Positions 37,220 to 47,560 of a stretch of DNA of 64,000 bases are shown piece after piece. The DNA comes from Pedobacter riviphilus. GTDB taxonomy: Bacteria; Bacteroidota; Bacteroidia; Sphingobacteriales; Sphingobacteriaceae. The number at the start of each line of letters is the position of its first letter. Within the stretch, counting starts at the first letter, position 1. The notes below the pieces were generated by a model. That model worked only from the letters and a program-made list of their open reading frames with translations. It was not told the DNA's origin and did no database searches. Where the stretch lies: the NCBI RefSeq assembly GCF_014692875.1, contig NZ_CP061171.1, positions 1,426,001 to 1,490,000 of the forward strand. The letters are read 5' to 3'. The position numbers and the translations under genes were made by a program.

Positions 37220-38213
37220 AACTTTTTTTTGTGTAGATGCACATACTTGCGGAAATCCGGTTAGGTTAGTTGCGGGCGGCGGCCCCCAGCTTATTGGCTC
37301 GAATATGAGTGAAAAACGTCAGCATTTTTTGAAGGAATTCGATTGGATTAGAACAGGTTTAATGTTCGAGCCACGCGGGCATGATATGATGTCGGGCAGT
37401 ATTCTTTATCCGCCTCATGATCCCGCTAATGATGTAGCGGTGCTTTTTATCGAAACCAGTGGCTGCCTCCCAATGTGTGGCCATGGTACTATAGGTACTA
37501 TCACCATCGCTATAGAGGAAGGATTGATCCAGCCCAAAGTACCAGGTGTGATTAGAATGGAGGCCCCAGCCGGATTAGTCTTAATTGAATATAAGCAGAA
37601 AGGTAAAAAGGTTAAATCGGTTAAGTTGAAAAACGTAGCTTCTTACCTGGCTGCAGAAAATTTAGAAGTAGAATGCCCGGATTTAGGTACGCTTACTTTT
37701 GATGTAGCTTATGGTGGTAACTTTTATGCCATTGTAGACCCACAGGAAAATTTTCCGGGGCTGGAAAACTATACCGCTTCGCAACTGATTACCTGGAGCC
37801 AGACCATTAGAAAACGCATTAACGAACAATACACTTTTGTACATCCGTTAGATCCGACGATAAATGGCTGTAGCCACGTATTGTGGACCGGAAAAACAAT
37901 CGATCCCACATCAACCGCTAGGAACGCGGTTTTTTACGGCGATAAAGCCATTGATAGGTCGCCATGTGGAACAGGTACCTCAGCACGTTTGGCACAGTGG
38001 TTTGCAAAAGGAAAACTAAAACAGGGAGAAGACTTTATCCACGAAAGTTTTATTGGCAGCAAGTTTATTGGAAGAGTAGAAGAAGTTGTAGACCTGAATG
38101 GAATTAAAGCCATTATACCAAGTGTAGAAGGTTGGGCAAAAATTTATGGCTATAATACCATTAAAATAGATGCCGAAGATGATCCGTATGCATTCGGATT
38201 TCAGGTGATTTAG
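37212..38213 (+). CDS. 4-hydroxyproline 2-epimerase (proline racemase family)
   Basis: Proline-racemase fold of 333 residues. Both active-site cysteines are present: Cys89 in the MCGHGTIG motif and Cys252 in SPCGTGTSA. A Cys/Cys pair marks racemases or epimerases, whereas the related trans-3-hydroxyproline dehydratases have Thr at the second site. The enzyme converts trans-4-hydroxy-L-proline to cis-4-hydroxy-D-proline, the entry step of the pathway. Cytoplasmic; overlaps the dehydrogenase gene upstream by 8 bases. Confidence 0.9.
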   Translation: MSKTFFCVDAHTCGNPVRLVAGGGPQLIGSNMSEKRQHFLKEFDWIRTGLMFEPRGHDMMSGSILYPPHDPANDVAVLFIETSGCLPMCGHGTIGTITIAIEEGLIQPKVPGVIRMEAPAGLVLIEYKQKGKKVKSVKLKNVASYLAAENLEVECPDLGTLTFDVAYGGNFYAIVDPQENFPGLENYTASQLITWSQTIRKRINEQYTFVHPLDPTINGCSHVLWTGKTIDPTSTARNAVFYGDKAIDRSPCGTGTSARLAQWFAKGKLKQGEDFIHESFIGSKFIGRVEEVVDLNGIKAIIPSVEGWAKIYGYNTIKIDAEDDPYAFGFQVI

Positions 38214-38253
38214 TGAGTTTTTAAAAAGAATATCAGCAGTATAAATTAAAAGA

Positions 38254-39495
38254 ATGTCGAAAGTATTAATTATAGGTGGTGGAATAGTAGGTTTAACTTC
38301 AGCATATTATTTGCAGAAAAAAGGCTACGAAGTAACAGTTTTGGATAAAGGAGATATTACCGACAACTGCTCATTTGGTAATGCGGGGATGATTGTACCA
38401 AGCCATTTTGTACCCTTGGCTGCACCGGGTATGATAAAACAAGGTATCCGTTGGATGTTTGATAGCAAAAGCCCTTTCTATGTTCGTCCGTCTTTAAATG
38501 GAAACCTCATTAACTGGGGCTTGAAATTTATGAAACATGCCACGGCAAAACATGTAAATCAATCGGCAGCACCATTACGTGATTTATCGTTACTGAGCAA
38601 AAAACTATATGAAAGCCTGGCAAAGGAGCCAGATTTCGAATTTGAATTAACCAATAATGGTATTCTGGCATTTTACAAAACAGAAAAAGCAGGAGAAGAA
38701 GAGGCACATTTAGCTGCAAGGGCAATTGAGTTAGGCTTAGATATGGCTGTGTTAACTGCTGACGAATGCCGTGCGCTACAGCCAGATTTAAAGTTAGATG
38801 TTTTAGGAGCGGTACATTATCGTTGTGATGCACACCTTTATCCAACAAAATTGATGAATGCTTTGCTTAAGTATTTACTAAACAATGGTGTAAAGATAGA
38901 ACGTGGCAGAGCGGTCGATAAAATTGAAGTGGCTGGCAATCGTATTACGAAGGTTTTTACGGGTAATACCGCCTGGGAAGCCGATCAATATGTTTTGGCA
39001 ACTGGTTCATGGTCGCCTGTGGTGGCTAAAATGGCCGATGTTAAAATATCTTTAATGCCAGGTAAAGGTTATTCTTTTATGGAACCAGAACCTCAGCAGC
39101 GTTTAACTATTCCTGCATTGTTATGCGAAGCCAGAGTGGCCATAACACCAATGAACGGCCAGATTAGATATGGCGGTACAATGGAGTTGGATAAAATTAA
39201 CACCCGTATTAATATGCAAAGGGTTAAAGGGATCGTAGAATCGGTGCCAGCGTATTTTCCAGATTTAAAACCTGCACTTCCTTCAGAAAAAGATATCTGG
39301 TATGGTTTCCGTCCTTCATCACCTGATGGTTTGCCGTATATAGGCAGAAGCAAAAAAAGAGAAAATCTAATCATCGCTACAGGCCATGGTATGATGGGTT
39401 TAAGTTTAGGCCCGGCAACAGGATTGTTGGTTAGCCAGATTGTTTCGGGCATGACTACTGATCTAAAAATAGAGCCTTTTGCAGTGGTTCGATAA
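38254..39495 (+). CDS. FAD-dependent D-hydroxyproline oxidase/dehydrogenase (DadA-like)
   Basis: DAO-type flavoprotein (PF01266) of 413 residues. The Rossmann motif IIGGGIVGLTSAYYL is at the N-terminus, and a C-terminal GFRPSSPDGLPYIG and ATGHGMMGLSLGPATG close the FAD site. It resembles D-amino-acid dehydrogenase DadA. In this operon the expected substrate is cis-4-hydroxy-D-proline, oxidised to delta-1-pyrroline-4-hydroxy-2-carboxylate for the DapA-family deaminase. It is the last gene of the operon, 40 bp after the epimerase. Substrate is inferred from context. Confidence 0.88.
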   Translation: MSKVLIIGGGIVGLTSAYYLQKKGYEVTVLDKGDITDNCSFGNAGMIVPSHFVPLAAPGMIKQGIRWMFDSKSPFYVRPSLNGNLINWGLKFMKHATAKHVNQSAAPLRDLSLLSKKLYESLAKEPDFEFELTNNGILAFYKTEKAGEEEAHLAARAIELGLDMAVLTADECRALQPDLKLDVLGAVHYRCDAHLYPTKLMNALLKYLLNNGVKIERGRAVDKIEVAGNRITKVFTGNTAWEADQYVLATGSWSPVVAKMADVKISLMPGKGYSFMEPEPQQRLTIPALLCEARVAITPMNGQIRYGGTMELDKINTRINMQRVKGIVESVPAYFPDLKPALPSEKDIWYGFRPSSPDGLPYIGRSKKRENLIIATGHGMMGLSLGPATGLLVSQIVSGMTTDLKIEPFAVVR

Positions 39496-39506
39496 TACAC
39501 AATACA

Positions 39507-39533
39507 TTGGTCCGGATTATAAATCCAGACCAA
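39507..39533 (+). terminator. Hairpin at the end of the hydroxyproline operon
   Basis: TTGGTCCGGAT (39507-39517) pairs with ATCCAGACCAA (39523-39533) with one mismatch, 11 bases after the stop. There is no T-run, so it may be a weak terminator or mRNA-stabilising hairpin. Confidence 0.45.
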
Positions 39534-39784
39534 CTTATCGGGCTGTTTAACCTAAAACCTCCATATTTGGCTTAATACAAATTCAATTAATCGATTTAGA
39601 TGTTGTTATACAGTGGTTTAACTAAATATATAGTGATGTAGGAACTACCGAATTCTTGCTAAAATCCGTCGTATATTATCAAATTATAGCAGGATTTTAA
39701 CCTTATTTAAGTTTTATTGGTTTATTTGAGTTAATATTCATACATTCAATTCATAATCAGTAACCAAACCAAACTAACTTAACC

Positions 39785-40687
39785 ATGAAAGTATTACCAT
39801 TTACCATGCTTGTTCCTGATGATAAAAGTGTGATATCGGAACATATTGAATTGCCTTATTTTTACCAATATCTACACCGCCATGATGAATGGCAGGTTAC
39901 TTACATAGAAAAAGGAGAGGGGACGTTAATTGCGGGGAATGATATGCATGCTTTCCGGTCAGGCGATATTTTTGTAATCGGGGCAAAACTTCCGCATCTA
40001 TTTAAAAGCAACCCCGAATATTTCTCGGCTGATAGTAACAAAACCATTAAAGCATGTTCTATTTATTTTAATCCGAACGGTATTTTAGCTGCTTTGTTTA
40101 ATCTTCCCGAAATGAAGATGGCCAGCGCTTTTTTAGCTAAAAACAAACATGGGTTCAAAATTCCTGCTGCTTTTACTAAGAATATAGTAACCAAAATTTT
40201 CAATGTTCACCAGGCATCGGGAGTTGATGTATTGTTTAACTTTCTGAAATTGGTTAACAGTCTTCAGGATTTAAATGAGAATGTAGAATCCTTATGTTCG
40301 GATATGTATTCTTCTAACGTAACCGAAAACGAAGGTATGCGGTTAAGTAAGATCATTAACTTCATTACCGAAAACTACAATAATCAAATTTCGTTAGAAG
40401 ACGTAGCCAATGCTGCGTTTATGACTCCACAGGCTTTCTGCAGGTATTTTAAGAAACATACCGGACATACTTTCGTATCATTTTTAAATGAAGTGAGAAT
40501 TAACGATGCCTGTAAAAGTCTTATATCAGGAGAAAAAGCCGATTGTATTTCAGGGGTGGCCTATAAAGCTGGTTTCAATAGTATTACCAACTTTAACAGG
40601 GTATTTAAAAGTATTATTGGTCAATCGCCAAGGGCATATATCGATACCTATAATAGTGTAAGCAGGGTGAGCTATATAGGCGCTTAA
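39785..40687 (+). CDS. AraC-family transcriptional regulator
   Basis: Protein of 300 residues with an N-terminal cupin-like sensing domain (~20-110; WQVTYIEKGEGTLIAGNDMHAFRSGDIFVIG) and a C-terminal AraC double helix-turn-helix (~200-290; ISLEDVANAAFMTPQAFCRYFKKHTG, YKAGFNSITNFNRVFKSIIGQSPRAY). It lies just after the hydroxyproline operon and before the DUF885, permease and peptidase genes, so it likely controls one or both blocks. The inducer is unknown; hydroxyproline or a pathway intermediate is a reasonable guess. Confidence 0.88.
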   Translation: MKVLPFTMLVPDDKSVISEHIELPYFYQYLHRHDEWQVTYIEKGEGTLIAGNDMHAFRSGDIFVIGAKLPHLFKSNPEYFSADSNKTIKACSIYFNPNGILAALFNLPEMKMASAFLAKNKHGFKIPAAFTKNIVTKIFNVHQASGVDVLFNFLKLVNSLQDLNENVESLCSDMYSSNVTENEGMRLSKIINFITENYNNQISLEDVANAAFMTPQAFCRYFKKHTGHTFVSFLNEVRINDACKSLISGEKADCISGVAYKAGFNSITNFNRVFKSIIGQSPRAYIDTYNSVSRVSYIGA

Positions 40688-40773
40688 GCTAGAAACTTTT
40701 TTTTTATATTAAATAAGTTAACCATTTTTTCAAATGGGGGCAGATGTTATTTGCCTGTTTTAACCAATTCCAA

Positions 40774-42552
40774 ATGCAAACCAAATTAAACTTTTTTGCC
40801 ATTTTGTTAATGGTAAGCCTGTTATCAGGCACTTTTGTATTGGCTCAAACACCAAATGAAAGCCTGTACGAACAGACTAGCGAAATGGGTACGCTGATTG
40901 TAGGTTACCAAAGGGATGTTGATGCCATTAATGATTTTTACTATCCTTATTCGGCAGGAGGCACTTATTCTTTTCCGATGACTACTTTTAAAAGTCCGGA
41001 GCAAAGAAAACGACTGCAGGATATTAATAACGATTACTTAAGCAAGTTAAAATCTGCCAAGTTTGAAGGCTTTAGTATTTATGGTAAGGTAGATTATATC
41101 CTCCTTAAGAAGCAGATAGAATCTTCGATATGGCTCTTAGGTAAAGAAGAAACAGATTATAATGCCCTATCGAAGTATTTTACCTTTGCTGATGCAATTT
41201 ATACCCTCGAAAGACTAAGAAGAAGGGGTACCTATAAAGAAGGGGCTTTATTGGCTGCCCAGATAGATGAAATTGCCAAGCAGGTTGATATTCTTAATCT
41301 AAATTTTAAGAAAGGAATATTAAAACCCGACCAGCTTAAAATGGCAACGGCCATAACCTTAAGTTTAAAACACCGTTTAAAGGGTTTTTACCAATTCTAT
41401 ATGGATTATGAGCCTGGTTTTACCTGGTGGGTACCTAAACCTTATGAAAGGTTAGACCTCGCTTTAACCAATTATGCTAAACTTTTTAACGATAAAGAAG
41501 ATACCGTTCTTTCTATAAAATCAAATAAACCGGAAATTAAGGGGAATCCCATTGGGAGGAAAGAGCTGATCAGGCAATTGAATGTAGAGCTTATTCCGTA
41601 CACACCAGAAGAACTGATTAAGCTTGCCGAAAAAGAATTTAAGTTTTGCGATGAAGAACTTTTAAAAGCATCAGCAGCAATGGGTTTCGGAAATGACTGG
41701 AAAAAGGCCCAGGAAAAAATCAAGAATAGTTATGTGCCTTTAGGTAAACAGCCAGAGTTGATTGTAAAACTACAGGATGACGCTTTAAATTTTATAAAAG
41801 CCAACGATCTGATCAATATTCCACCGCTTGCAGAAGAAACCTGGGGTATGGTAATGATGTCGGCCGAACGCCAGTTGGTAAATCCATTTTTTACCGGTGG
41901 CCGCGAAATTAGTATTTCCTACCCAACAAATTCGATGGAGGAAGATGATAAGTTAATGAGTATGCGCGGTAATAACCCTTATTTTTCAAGAGGAACGGTG
42001 CAGCACGAACTCTTACCAGGCCATCATTATCAGTATTTTATCAATAACCGTTATAAAAGCTATCGCGATTCTTTTAAAACGCCCTTTAGCGTAGAAGGCT
42101 GGCCATTATATTGGGAGCTTTTACTCTACGATAAAGGTTTTGCCAAAACTCCTGAAGAAAAAATGGGGATGCTTTTCTGGCGGATGCACCGTTGCGCCAG
42201 GATTCTTTTTTCGCTGAACTTTCACCTGGGTAAATGGACACCTCAGCAGTGTGTCGATTTCTTGGTCGATCGTGTAGGACACGAACGTGCCAATGCCGAG
42301 GGCGAAGTGCGTAGATCTTTCAAAGGCGATTATAGTCCTTTATACCAGGTTGCTTATCTTACCGGTGGTCTTCAGCTTTTTGCACTGAAAAAAGAACTGG
42401 TTGATAGTGGTAAAATGAGCTTTAAAGCTTTTCATGATGCCGTAATTAAAGAAAACTTAATTCCTGTAGAAATGATCAGGGCTACTTTAACCAATCAGCC
42501 CTTAACACGCGATTTCACCACCTCGTGGCATTTTTACGACCAGCTTAAATAA
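40774..42552 (+). CDS. DUF885 secreted putative metallopeptidase
   Basis: DUF885 family (PF05960) protein of 592 residues. The ATG at 40774 (MQTKLNFF) gives a clean signal peptide ending FVLAQ; an earlier frame start adds ten poorly fitting residues. The family hallmark VQHELLPGHHYQ (residues ~410-421) looks like a metal site, and the C-terminal region has a HERANAEGEVRRSF segment. Members are predicted peptidases. It is followed after 42 bp by an amino-acid permease, consistent with releasing and importing amino acids. Confidence 0.85.
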   Translation: MQTKLNFFAILLMVSLLSGTFVLAQTPNESLYEQTSEMGTLIVGYQRDVDAINDFYYPYSAGGTYSFPMTTFKSPEQRKRLQDINNDYLSKLKSAKFEGFSIYGKVDYILLKKQIESSIWLLGKEETDYNALSKYFTFADAIYTLERLRRRGTYKEGALLAAQIDEIAKQVDILNLNFKKGILKPDQLKMATAITLSLKHRLKGFYQFYMDYEPGFTWWVPKPYERLDLALTNYAKLFNDKEDTVLSIKSNKPEIKGNPIGRKELIRQLNVELIPYTPEELIKLAEKEFKFCDEELLKASAAMGFGNDWKKAQEKIKNSYVPLGKQPELIVKLQDDALNFIKANDLINIPPLAEETWGMVMMSAERQLVNPFFTGGREISISYPTNSMEEDDKLMSMRGNNPYFSRGTVQHELLPGHHYQYFINNRYKSYRDSFKTPFSVEGWPLYWELLLYDKGFAKTPEEKMGMLFWRMHRCARILFSLNFHLGKWTPQQCVDFLVDRVGHERANAEGEVRRSFKGDYSPLYQVAYLTGGLQLFALKKELVDSGKMSFKAFHDAVIKENLIPVEMIRATLTNQPLTRDFTTSWHFYDQLK

Positions 42553-42594
42553 ATAAACCAACTAAACCATTAGAACCACCAAGCAACAGAACAT

Positions 42595-44043
42595 ATGATT
42601 GAAAAAGAAACCACACAATTTAAGCCCTCACTTAAACTAATGGATGCAACAATGCTTGTAGCCGGAAGTATGATCGGCTCGGGTATTTTTATTGTAAGTG
42701 CCGATATTACCCGAAATGTAGGCAGCGCTGGCTGGCTCCTAGTGGTTTGGCTAATTACAGGCTTCATGACACTTACTGCTGCATTGAGTTATGGCGAATT
42801 AAGTGCGATGTTCCCTAAAGCTGGCGGACAGTATATTTATTTAAAGGAAGCATACAACCCGCTGATTAGTTTTTTATATGGCTGGAGTTTTTTTACGGTA
42901 ATTCAAACTGCAACTATTGCCGCAGTAGGTGTGGCATTTGCTAAGTTTACCGCGTACCTTGTGCCTGCACTAAGTGAAGATTTAGTTGCCTTCGATCTGG
43001 GTTTTTTTACGATCTCACCAGCGCAACTATTGGCCATTGGGGTAATTATATTGCTTACCTATATTAACAATAGAGGGGTAAATGGTGGTAAAGTGATCCA
43101 AACTACCTTTACGGTGGCCAAATTGTTAAGTTTGTTTGGCCTCATTGCTTTTGGACTTTTCTTTTTAGATAAAGGTATCTGGAAAACCAATTGGGGAAAT
43201 ATGTGGACTTTAGGACCACTATCTGCCGATGGAAATATTGGCTCTTATACCACTTTTGCTGCCTTCGGAGCTATTGCTGCCGCGATGGTAGGTTCGATAT
43301 TCAGTAGCGATTCCTGGCACAATGTTACCTTTATTGCAGGCGAAATTAAAAACCCAGCACGCAATATTGGTTTGAGTTTAGCCTTAGGAACCATTATCGT
43401 AACAGTACTCTATATTCTAACCAATGTGATGTACACAGGTGTACTTTCATTACACGATATTGCCTATGCCGATAAAGACCGGGTAGCGGTTTCTGCTGCG
43501 AACCATATTTTCGGTACAGCAGGCACCATCATTATCGCATTAATGATTATGGTTTCAACTTTCGGTTGTAATAACGGTTTAATTATGGCTGGTGCCAGGG
43601 TATATTACTCAATGGCCAAAGATGGGCTTTTCTTTAAGAAAGTAGGTACACTCAACAAAAATGCAGTTCCTGGGGTTGGATTGTGGATACAGTGCATTTT
43701 TGCGTGTTTATGGTGTATTAGTGGAAAATATGGCGATCTGTTAGATATGATCTCTTTTGTAGTGGTAATGTTTTACATGCTCACCATTTTCGGAATTTTT
43801 ATCCTTCGTAAAAAACGGCCGGATGCCGAAAGACCTTATAAAGCCTTTGGTTATCCGGTATTACCCATTATTTACATTGTAATGGGACTGGCTTTCTGCA
43901 TCCTCTTGATCATATTTAAACCTAAATTTACATGGCCAGGATTAATCATCACTTTAATTGGCATCCCGGTTTATTACCTGATTAAAGGAAGTATAGCCCG
44001 TTATGATTTGAAGGCAAAAGGTGCAGCTGATGCGAACGGTTAA
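42595..44043 (+). CDS. APC-superfamily amino acid permease
   Basis: Inner-membrane transporter of 482 residues with about twelve hydrophobic helices. The N-terminal MLVAGSMIGSGIFIVSADI is the APC substrate-binding signature, and a conserved FGAIAAAMVGSIFSSDSWHNVTFIAGEIKNPARNI segment (positions ~222-257) follows the LAT/APC pattern. It probably imports a neutral amino acid, in this setting proline or hydroxyproline, but specificity cannot be read from sequence. Between the DUF885 and DPP IV-like peptidase genes, likely in one transcript. Confidence 0.88.
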   Translation: MIEKETTQFKPSLKLMDATMLVAGSMIGSGIFIVSADITRNVGSAGWLLVVWLITGFMTLTAALSYGELSAMFPKAGGQYIYLKEAYNPLISFLYGWSFFTVIQTATIAAVGVAFAKFTAYLVPALSEDLVAFDLGFFTISPAQLLAIGVIILLTYINNRGVNGGKVIQTTFTVAKLLSLFGLIAFGLFFLDKGIWKTNWGNMWTLGPLSADGNIGSYTTFAAFGAIAAAMVGSIFSSDSWHNVTFIAGEIKNPARNIGLSLALGTIIVTVLYILTNVMYTGVLSLHDIAYADKDRVAVSAANHIFGTAGTIIIALMIMVSTFGCNNGLIMAGARVYYSMAKDGLFFKKVGTLNKNAVPGVGLWIQCIFACLWCISGKYGDLLDMISFVVVMFYMLTIFGIFILRKKRPDAERPYKAFGYPVLPIIYIVMGLAFCILLIIFKPKFTWPGLIITLIGIPVYYLIKGSIARYDLKAKGAADANG

Positions 44044-44119
44044 AATATTGATGTTATTCATCAAAATCTAGAGGAAGTCTGCAAAGCTGTAGCACTATAT
44101 TTACCACAAAAAATCTGTA

Positions 44120-46414
44120 ATGAGTATTTACGCAACCGCAAAAAAATCAGTAGCCTTCATCTTATTAAGCTTTGTTTCCGCTCAATTGCTGGCACAGCAG
44201 GCCAGATTGCAGCCATATGCACCGAGTGCTGCTGAAATGGCAGATGCTTATCAATTATCCGTGAAAATGGATACCGCATTGCGCAATATTCCAACCAATA
44301 ATGATATTATTCCTTTCTGGAAAAAAGATGGCACCGCATTTTGGTATAAAAAGAATCTTCCAGGTAGAACATGGGAATATTATTATGTAGATGCTGCATC
44401 AGGCAAACGTAAAGCTGCATTTGACAACGATAAACTGGCCGAAAATATAGAAAAGATAACGGGTAAAAAGCAGAATCCATTAAAACTTCAGTTTGCTGAA
44501 TTGTGTTTTGCTGATAAAGGGAATACGGCAAAACTAAAAATACAGGGGAACTGGTATCTGTTAAACCTGAACGATTATAGTTTAACCAATACAAACGATA
44601 CCAGTATTTACAGCTACAATGCCAAGAGGCCTTTACAGCAACGGAGATCGCGCTGGCAAGGAAACCGCGAATCAAGAAAATCGCCAGATGGCAAAAGTGA
44701 AGTCTTAATTCGGGGTGGTAACCTGTTTGTAATTGATTTAGCAACAAAGGCAGAAACCCAATTGAGCACTGATGGTAATACCGATAAACCTTATGGTGAA
44801 TTTGCATGGTCTCCTGATGGAAAAAATATTGTTGCTTATAAAATCGATCCGAAAGAAATTAAAAAAGTACATTATGTATTAAGCGCTGTTCCTGGTACTA
44901 CACGCGGTGAATTAAAATCGAGAGAATATATGCAGCCTGGTGATGACTTTACCGCTTATCAACCCTATGTTTTTAATATTGCGACAAAAACTGCCATTAA
45001 AGTAGATGCCGATCCGATTGATTTCTTTGGTGCACCAGAACTGCATTGGCGGGGCAATAACAGCAGGTATTATACTTACGAGAAAGTAGACCGCGGCCAT
45101 CAGCGTTTCAGGGTGATAGAAGTGGATGTTTTAACAGGAAAAACTAAAAATATTATTGATGAGAAAACCAAAACCTTCATTTACGAAAATCGCATTTATA
45201 CAAGATATTTATCGAAAACAAACGAAATATTATGGACGAGCGAGCAAGATGGCTGGCGACATCTTTATCTGGTGAATGCTTTAACCGGAAAGCAGCAGTT
45301 AATTACAAAAGGAAATTATGTAGTTCGGGATATTGATAGCGTAGATATCGTAAAACGTCAGGTTTGGTTCAGGGCGAATGGAATGTATGCTGATGAAGAT
45401 CCTTACTTTATTCATTATTACAGGATCGGGTTTGATGGAAAAGAGCTGGTAAACCTCACACCGGAAAAAGGCAACCATAACCTTAGCTTTTCGCCTGACC
45501 GTAAATACTATATTGATACCTACTCTCAGGTAAATGTACCACCCGTTACCGAGTTAAGGCTAACTGCGAACACTAAAAAAATAAGCGAAATAGAACATGG
45601 AAAAACAGATGCTTATCTGGCTACGGGTGTTAAACTGCCCGAAGTGTTTGTAGCCAAAGGAAGAGATGGTATAACTGATATTTGGGGCATTGTTTGTTTC
45701 CCTTCAAAAATGGATCCCAACAAAACTTATCCTGTTATCGAAAATATTTATGCAGGTCCTCATGATAGTTTTGTGCCTAAAAGTTTCTTACCGGCCAGTG
45801 AAATGCAGAGCATTGCCGAATTAGGCTTTATTGTGGTACAGATTGATGGAATGGGAACTGCCAACCGATCTAAAGCTTTTCATGATGTATGTTGGAAAAA
45901 CATAGCAGATGCCGGGTTTCCTGACAGGATATTGTGGATGAAGGCTATGGCGGTTAAATACCCCAATGCTGATATTTCTAAAGTAGGTATTTATGGCACT
46001 TCGGCAGGTGGGCAAAGCTCAACAGGTGCGCTGTTATTTCACCCAGAGTTTTATAAGGCCGCGGTTTCTGCCTGTGGTTGCCACGATAATCGTATCGACA
46101 AGCAGTGGTGGAATGAGCAATGGATGGGCTATCCGGTAGGACCGCATTATGGAGAACAGTCTAACATTACAAATGCAGGTAAATTGCAGGGTAATCTATT
46201 TTTAATTGTTGGCGAAGCAGATGAAAATGTGCCACCAGAATCGACCTATCGACTTGCCGATGCATTGATCAAAGCAAATAAAGATTTCGATATTTTAAGC
46301 ATTCCAGGTATGGGACACAGTGATGGAGGTATTTACGGACGTAGACGTAAACGCGATTTCTTTGTGAAACATTTACTAAATGCCGAACCGCCTAATCCGA
46401 ACCTTTCTAAATAG
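44120..46414 (+). CDS. S9-family dipeptidyl peptidase IV-like prolyl peptidase
   Basis: Secreted serine peptidase of 764 residues with a signal peptide ending LLAQQ (~26). An N-terminal beta-propeller of the DPPIV_N type (~90-500; SPDGKNIVAYKID, YYTYEKVDRGHQRFRVIEVD) covers the C-terminal alpha/beta-hydrolase domain. The triad is Ser628 (YGTSAGG), Asp701 (GEADENVPP) and His733 (GMGHSDGG). DPP IV enzymes remove X-Pro or X-Ala dipeptides. The nucleophile motif GTSAGG differs from the usual GWSYGG, so substrate preference may differ. It fits a Pro/Hyp peptide pathway with the two aminopeptidase P genes. Confidence 0.88.
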   Translation: MSIYATAKKSVAFILLSFVSAQLLAQQARLQPYAPSAAEMADAYQLSVKMDTALRNIPTNNDIIPFWKKDGTAFWYKKNLPGRTWEYYYVDAASGKRKAAFDNDKLAENIEKITGKKQNPLKLQFAELCFADKGNTAKLKIQGNWYLLNLNDYSLTNTNDTSIYSYNAKRPLQQRRSRWQGNRESRKSPDGKSEVLIRGGNLFVIDLATKAETQLSTDGNTDKPYGEFAWSPDGKNIVAYKIDPKEIKKVHYVLSAVPGTTRGELKSREYMQPGDDFTAYQPYVFNIATKTAIKVDADPIDFFGAPELHWRGNNSRYYTYEKVDRGHQRFRVIEVDVLTGKTKNIIDEKTKTFIYENRIYTRYLSKTNEILWTSEQDGWRHLYLVNALTGKQQLITKGNYVVRDIDSVDIVKRQVWFRANGMYADEDPYFIHYYRIGFDGKELVNLTPEKGNHNLSFSPDRKYYIDTYSQVNVPPVTELRLTANTKKISEIEHGKTDAYLATGVKLPEVFVAKGRDGITDIWGIVCFPSKMDPNKTYPVIENIYAGPHDSFVPKSFLPASEMQSIAELGFIVVQIDGMGTANRSKAFHDVCWKNIADAGFPDRILWMKAMAVKYPNADISKVGIYGTSAGGQSSTGALLFHPEFYKAAVSACGCHDNRIDKQWWNEQWMGYPVGPHYGEQSNITNAGKLQGNLFLIVGEADENVPPESTYRLADALIKANKDFDILSIPGMGHSDGGIYGRRRKRDFFVKHLLNAEPPNPNLSK

Positions 46415-46588
46415 ATTGATTGGTTATTGGACATTAGTTTACCAGTCATTGGTTCATTAGTAAATTGTAAACGGTTTACTGGAAACTGCCAATTGCAAAT
46501 TGTCAACTGGTTCATGAGTATATTCAAAATTCAATCATTAAAAAATAAATTGTTACTTTGGTACATTGCACTAAAACATCCTTTAACC

Positions 46589-47374
46589 ATGTTACCAAAA
46601 ATTAAAATATTCTGTCTGTTTTTACTTGTATTATTATCTAGCACATTTGCTGCTCATGCATCGATAGATTTCTACCAGATCAAAATTTACCACTTAAAAA
46701 CCGATGCTCAAGAAAAAACAGTAGATGATTATTTGCAGAAAGCATATTTACCCGCATTACACCGCAGTGGAATTGCGAAAGTAGGCGTGTTTAAACCAGT
46801 TGTAACTGATCAGGCTTTAGTTACAGAAAAACTGATTTATGTATTTATTCCAATAAAATCATTTAACGGAATTTTGGAACTGGATAAAAAGTTAGCAAAA
46901 GACAAACAATACGCAGCTGATGGTAAAATTTATCTGGATGCAGTTTATACAGATGTTCCTTTCGAACGGTTAGAAACCATTGTGTTAAAAGCCTTTGAAG
47001 ATGCACCCCATTTTATGCTGCCTAATCTAAAATCGCCGATGAAAGAGCGGGTGTACGAATTAAGAAGCTACGAAGCCCCCACAGAGAAATATTTTCAGAA
47101 TAAAGTTCAAATGTTTAATAAAGGCAATGAAATCGGTTTATTTAAAAGGTTAAATTTTAATGCCGTATTTTATGGCGAAGTAATCGCTGGTAGTCGCATG
47201 CCTAATCTCATGTATTTAACCACTTTCGAGAATAAAATAGATAGAGATGCGCACTGGAAGGCATTCTCGGCAGATGATTATTGGAAGAAATTATCGGCAA
47301 TGCCAGAATATCAGCATAATGTTTCTAAAAACGATACTAAATTTGTTTACCCGACAGACTATTCTGATTTTTAG
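46589..47374 (+). CDS. Exported NIPSNAP-family protein
   Basis: The ATG at 46589 gives a clean signal peptide (MLPKIKIFCLFLLVLLSS..., cleavage near AHA); a longer frame from 46427 reads into low-complexity intergenic sequence and is rejected. The mature ~240 residues contain two NIPSNAP-like ferredoxin-fold halves, the second with ERVYELRSYEAPTEKYFQNKVQMF and MYLTTFENKIDRDAHWKAF. Function in bacteria is unknown. It may be carried on the upstream peptidase transcript. Confidence 0.82.
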   Translation: MLPKIKIFCLFLLVLLSSTFAAHASIDFYQIKIYHLKTDAQEKTVDDYLQKAYLPALHRSGIAKVGVFKPVVTDQALVTEKLIYVFIPIKSFNGILELDKKLAKDKQYAADGKIYLDAVYTDVPFERLETIVLKAFEDAPHFMLPNLKSPMKERVYELRSYEAPTEKYFQNKVQMFNKGNEIGLFKRLNFNAVFYGEVIAGSRMPNLMYLTTFENKIDRDAHWKAFSADDYWKKLSAMPEYQHNVSKNDTKFVYPTDYSDF

Positions 47375-47560
47375 GAGTATAAAAGCTTAAAGTAAAAAGG
47401 CAAATAAATTCCGTGCAAGCCCGCGCTTCTGTAGAAGAAACTAGCAAATAGATTCTGAAATAAATTCAGAATAACACATCTTCTTCGACTTTGGGTAAAA
47501 CCTTAATATTCTTAATTTCTAAATGGTAGAAAGGTAAAGCAGCTATCATTAGTGAGCCAC

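Noticed and set aside
39093..39533. Leftward 146-codon frame over the 3' end of the FAD oxidase gene
   Set aside because: Antisense shadow of a strong DadA-like coding region.
44307..44807. Leftward 166-codon frame
   Set aside because: Antisense to the propeller domain of the S9 peptidase; no recognisable product.
46415..46588. Possible N-terminal extension of the NIPSNAP gene and tandem repeat
   Set aside because: The stretch is an imperfect low-complexity series of ATTGGTT-like words, and the signal peptide begins at 46589. The repeat units are too irregular to call a real tandem array.
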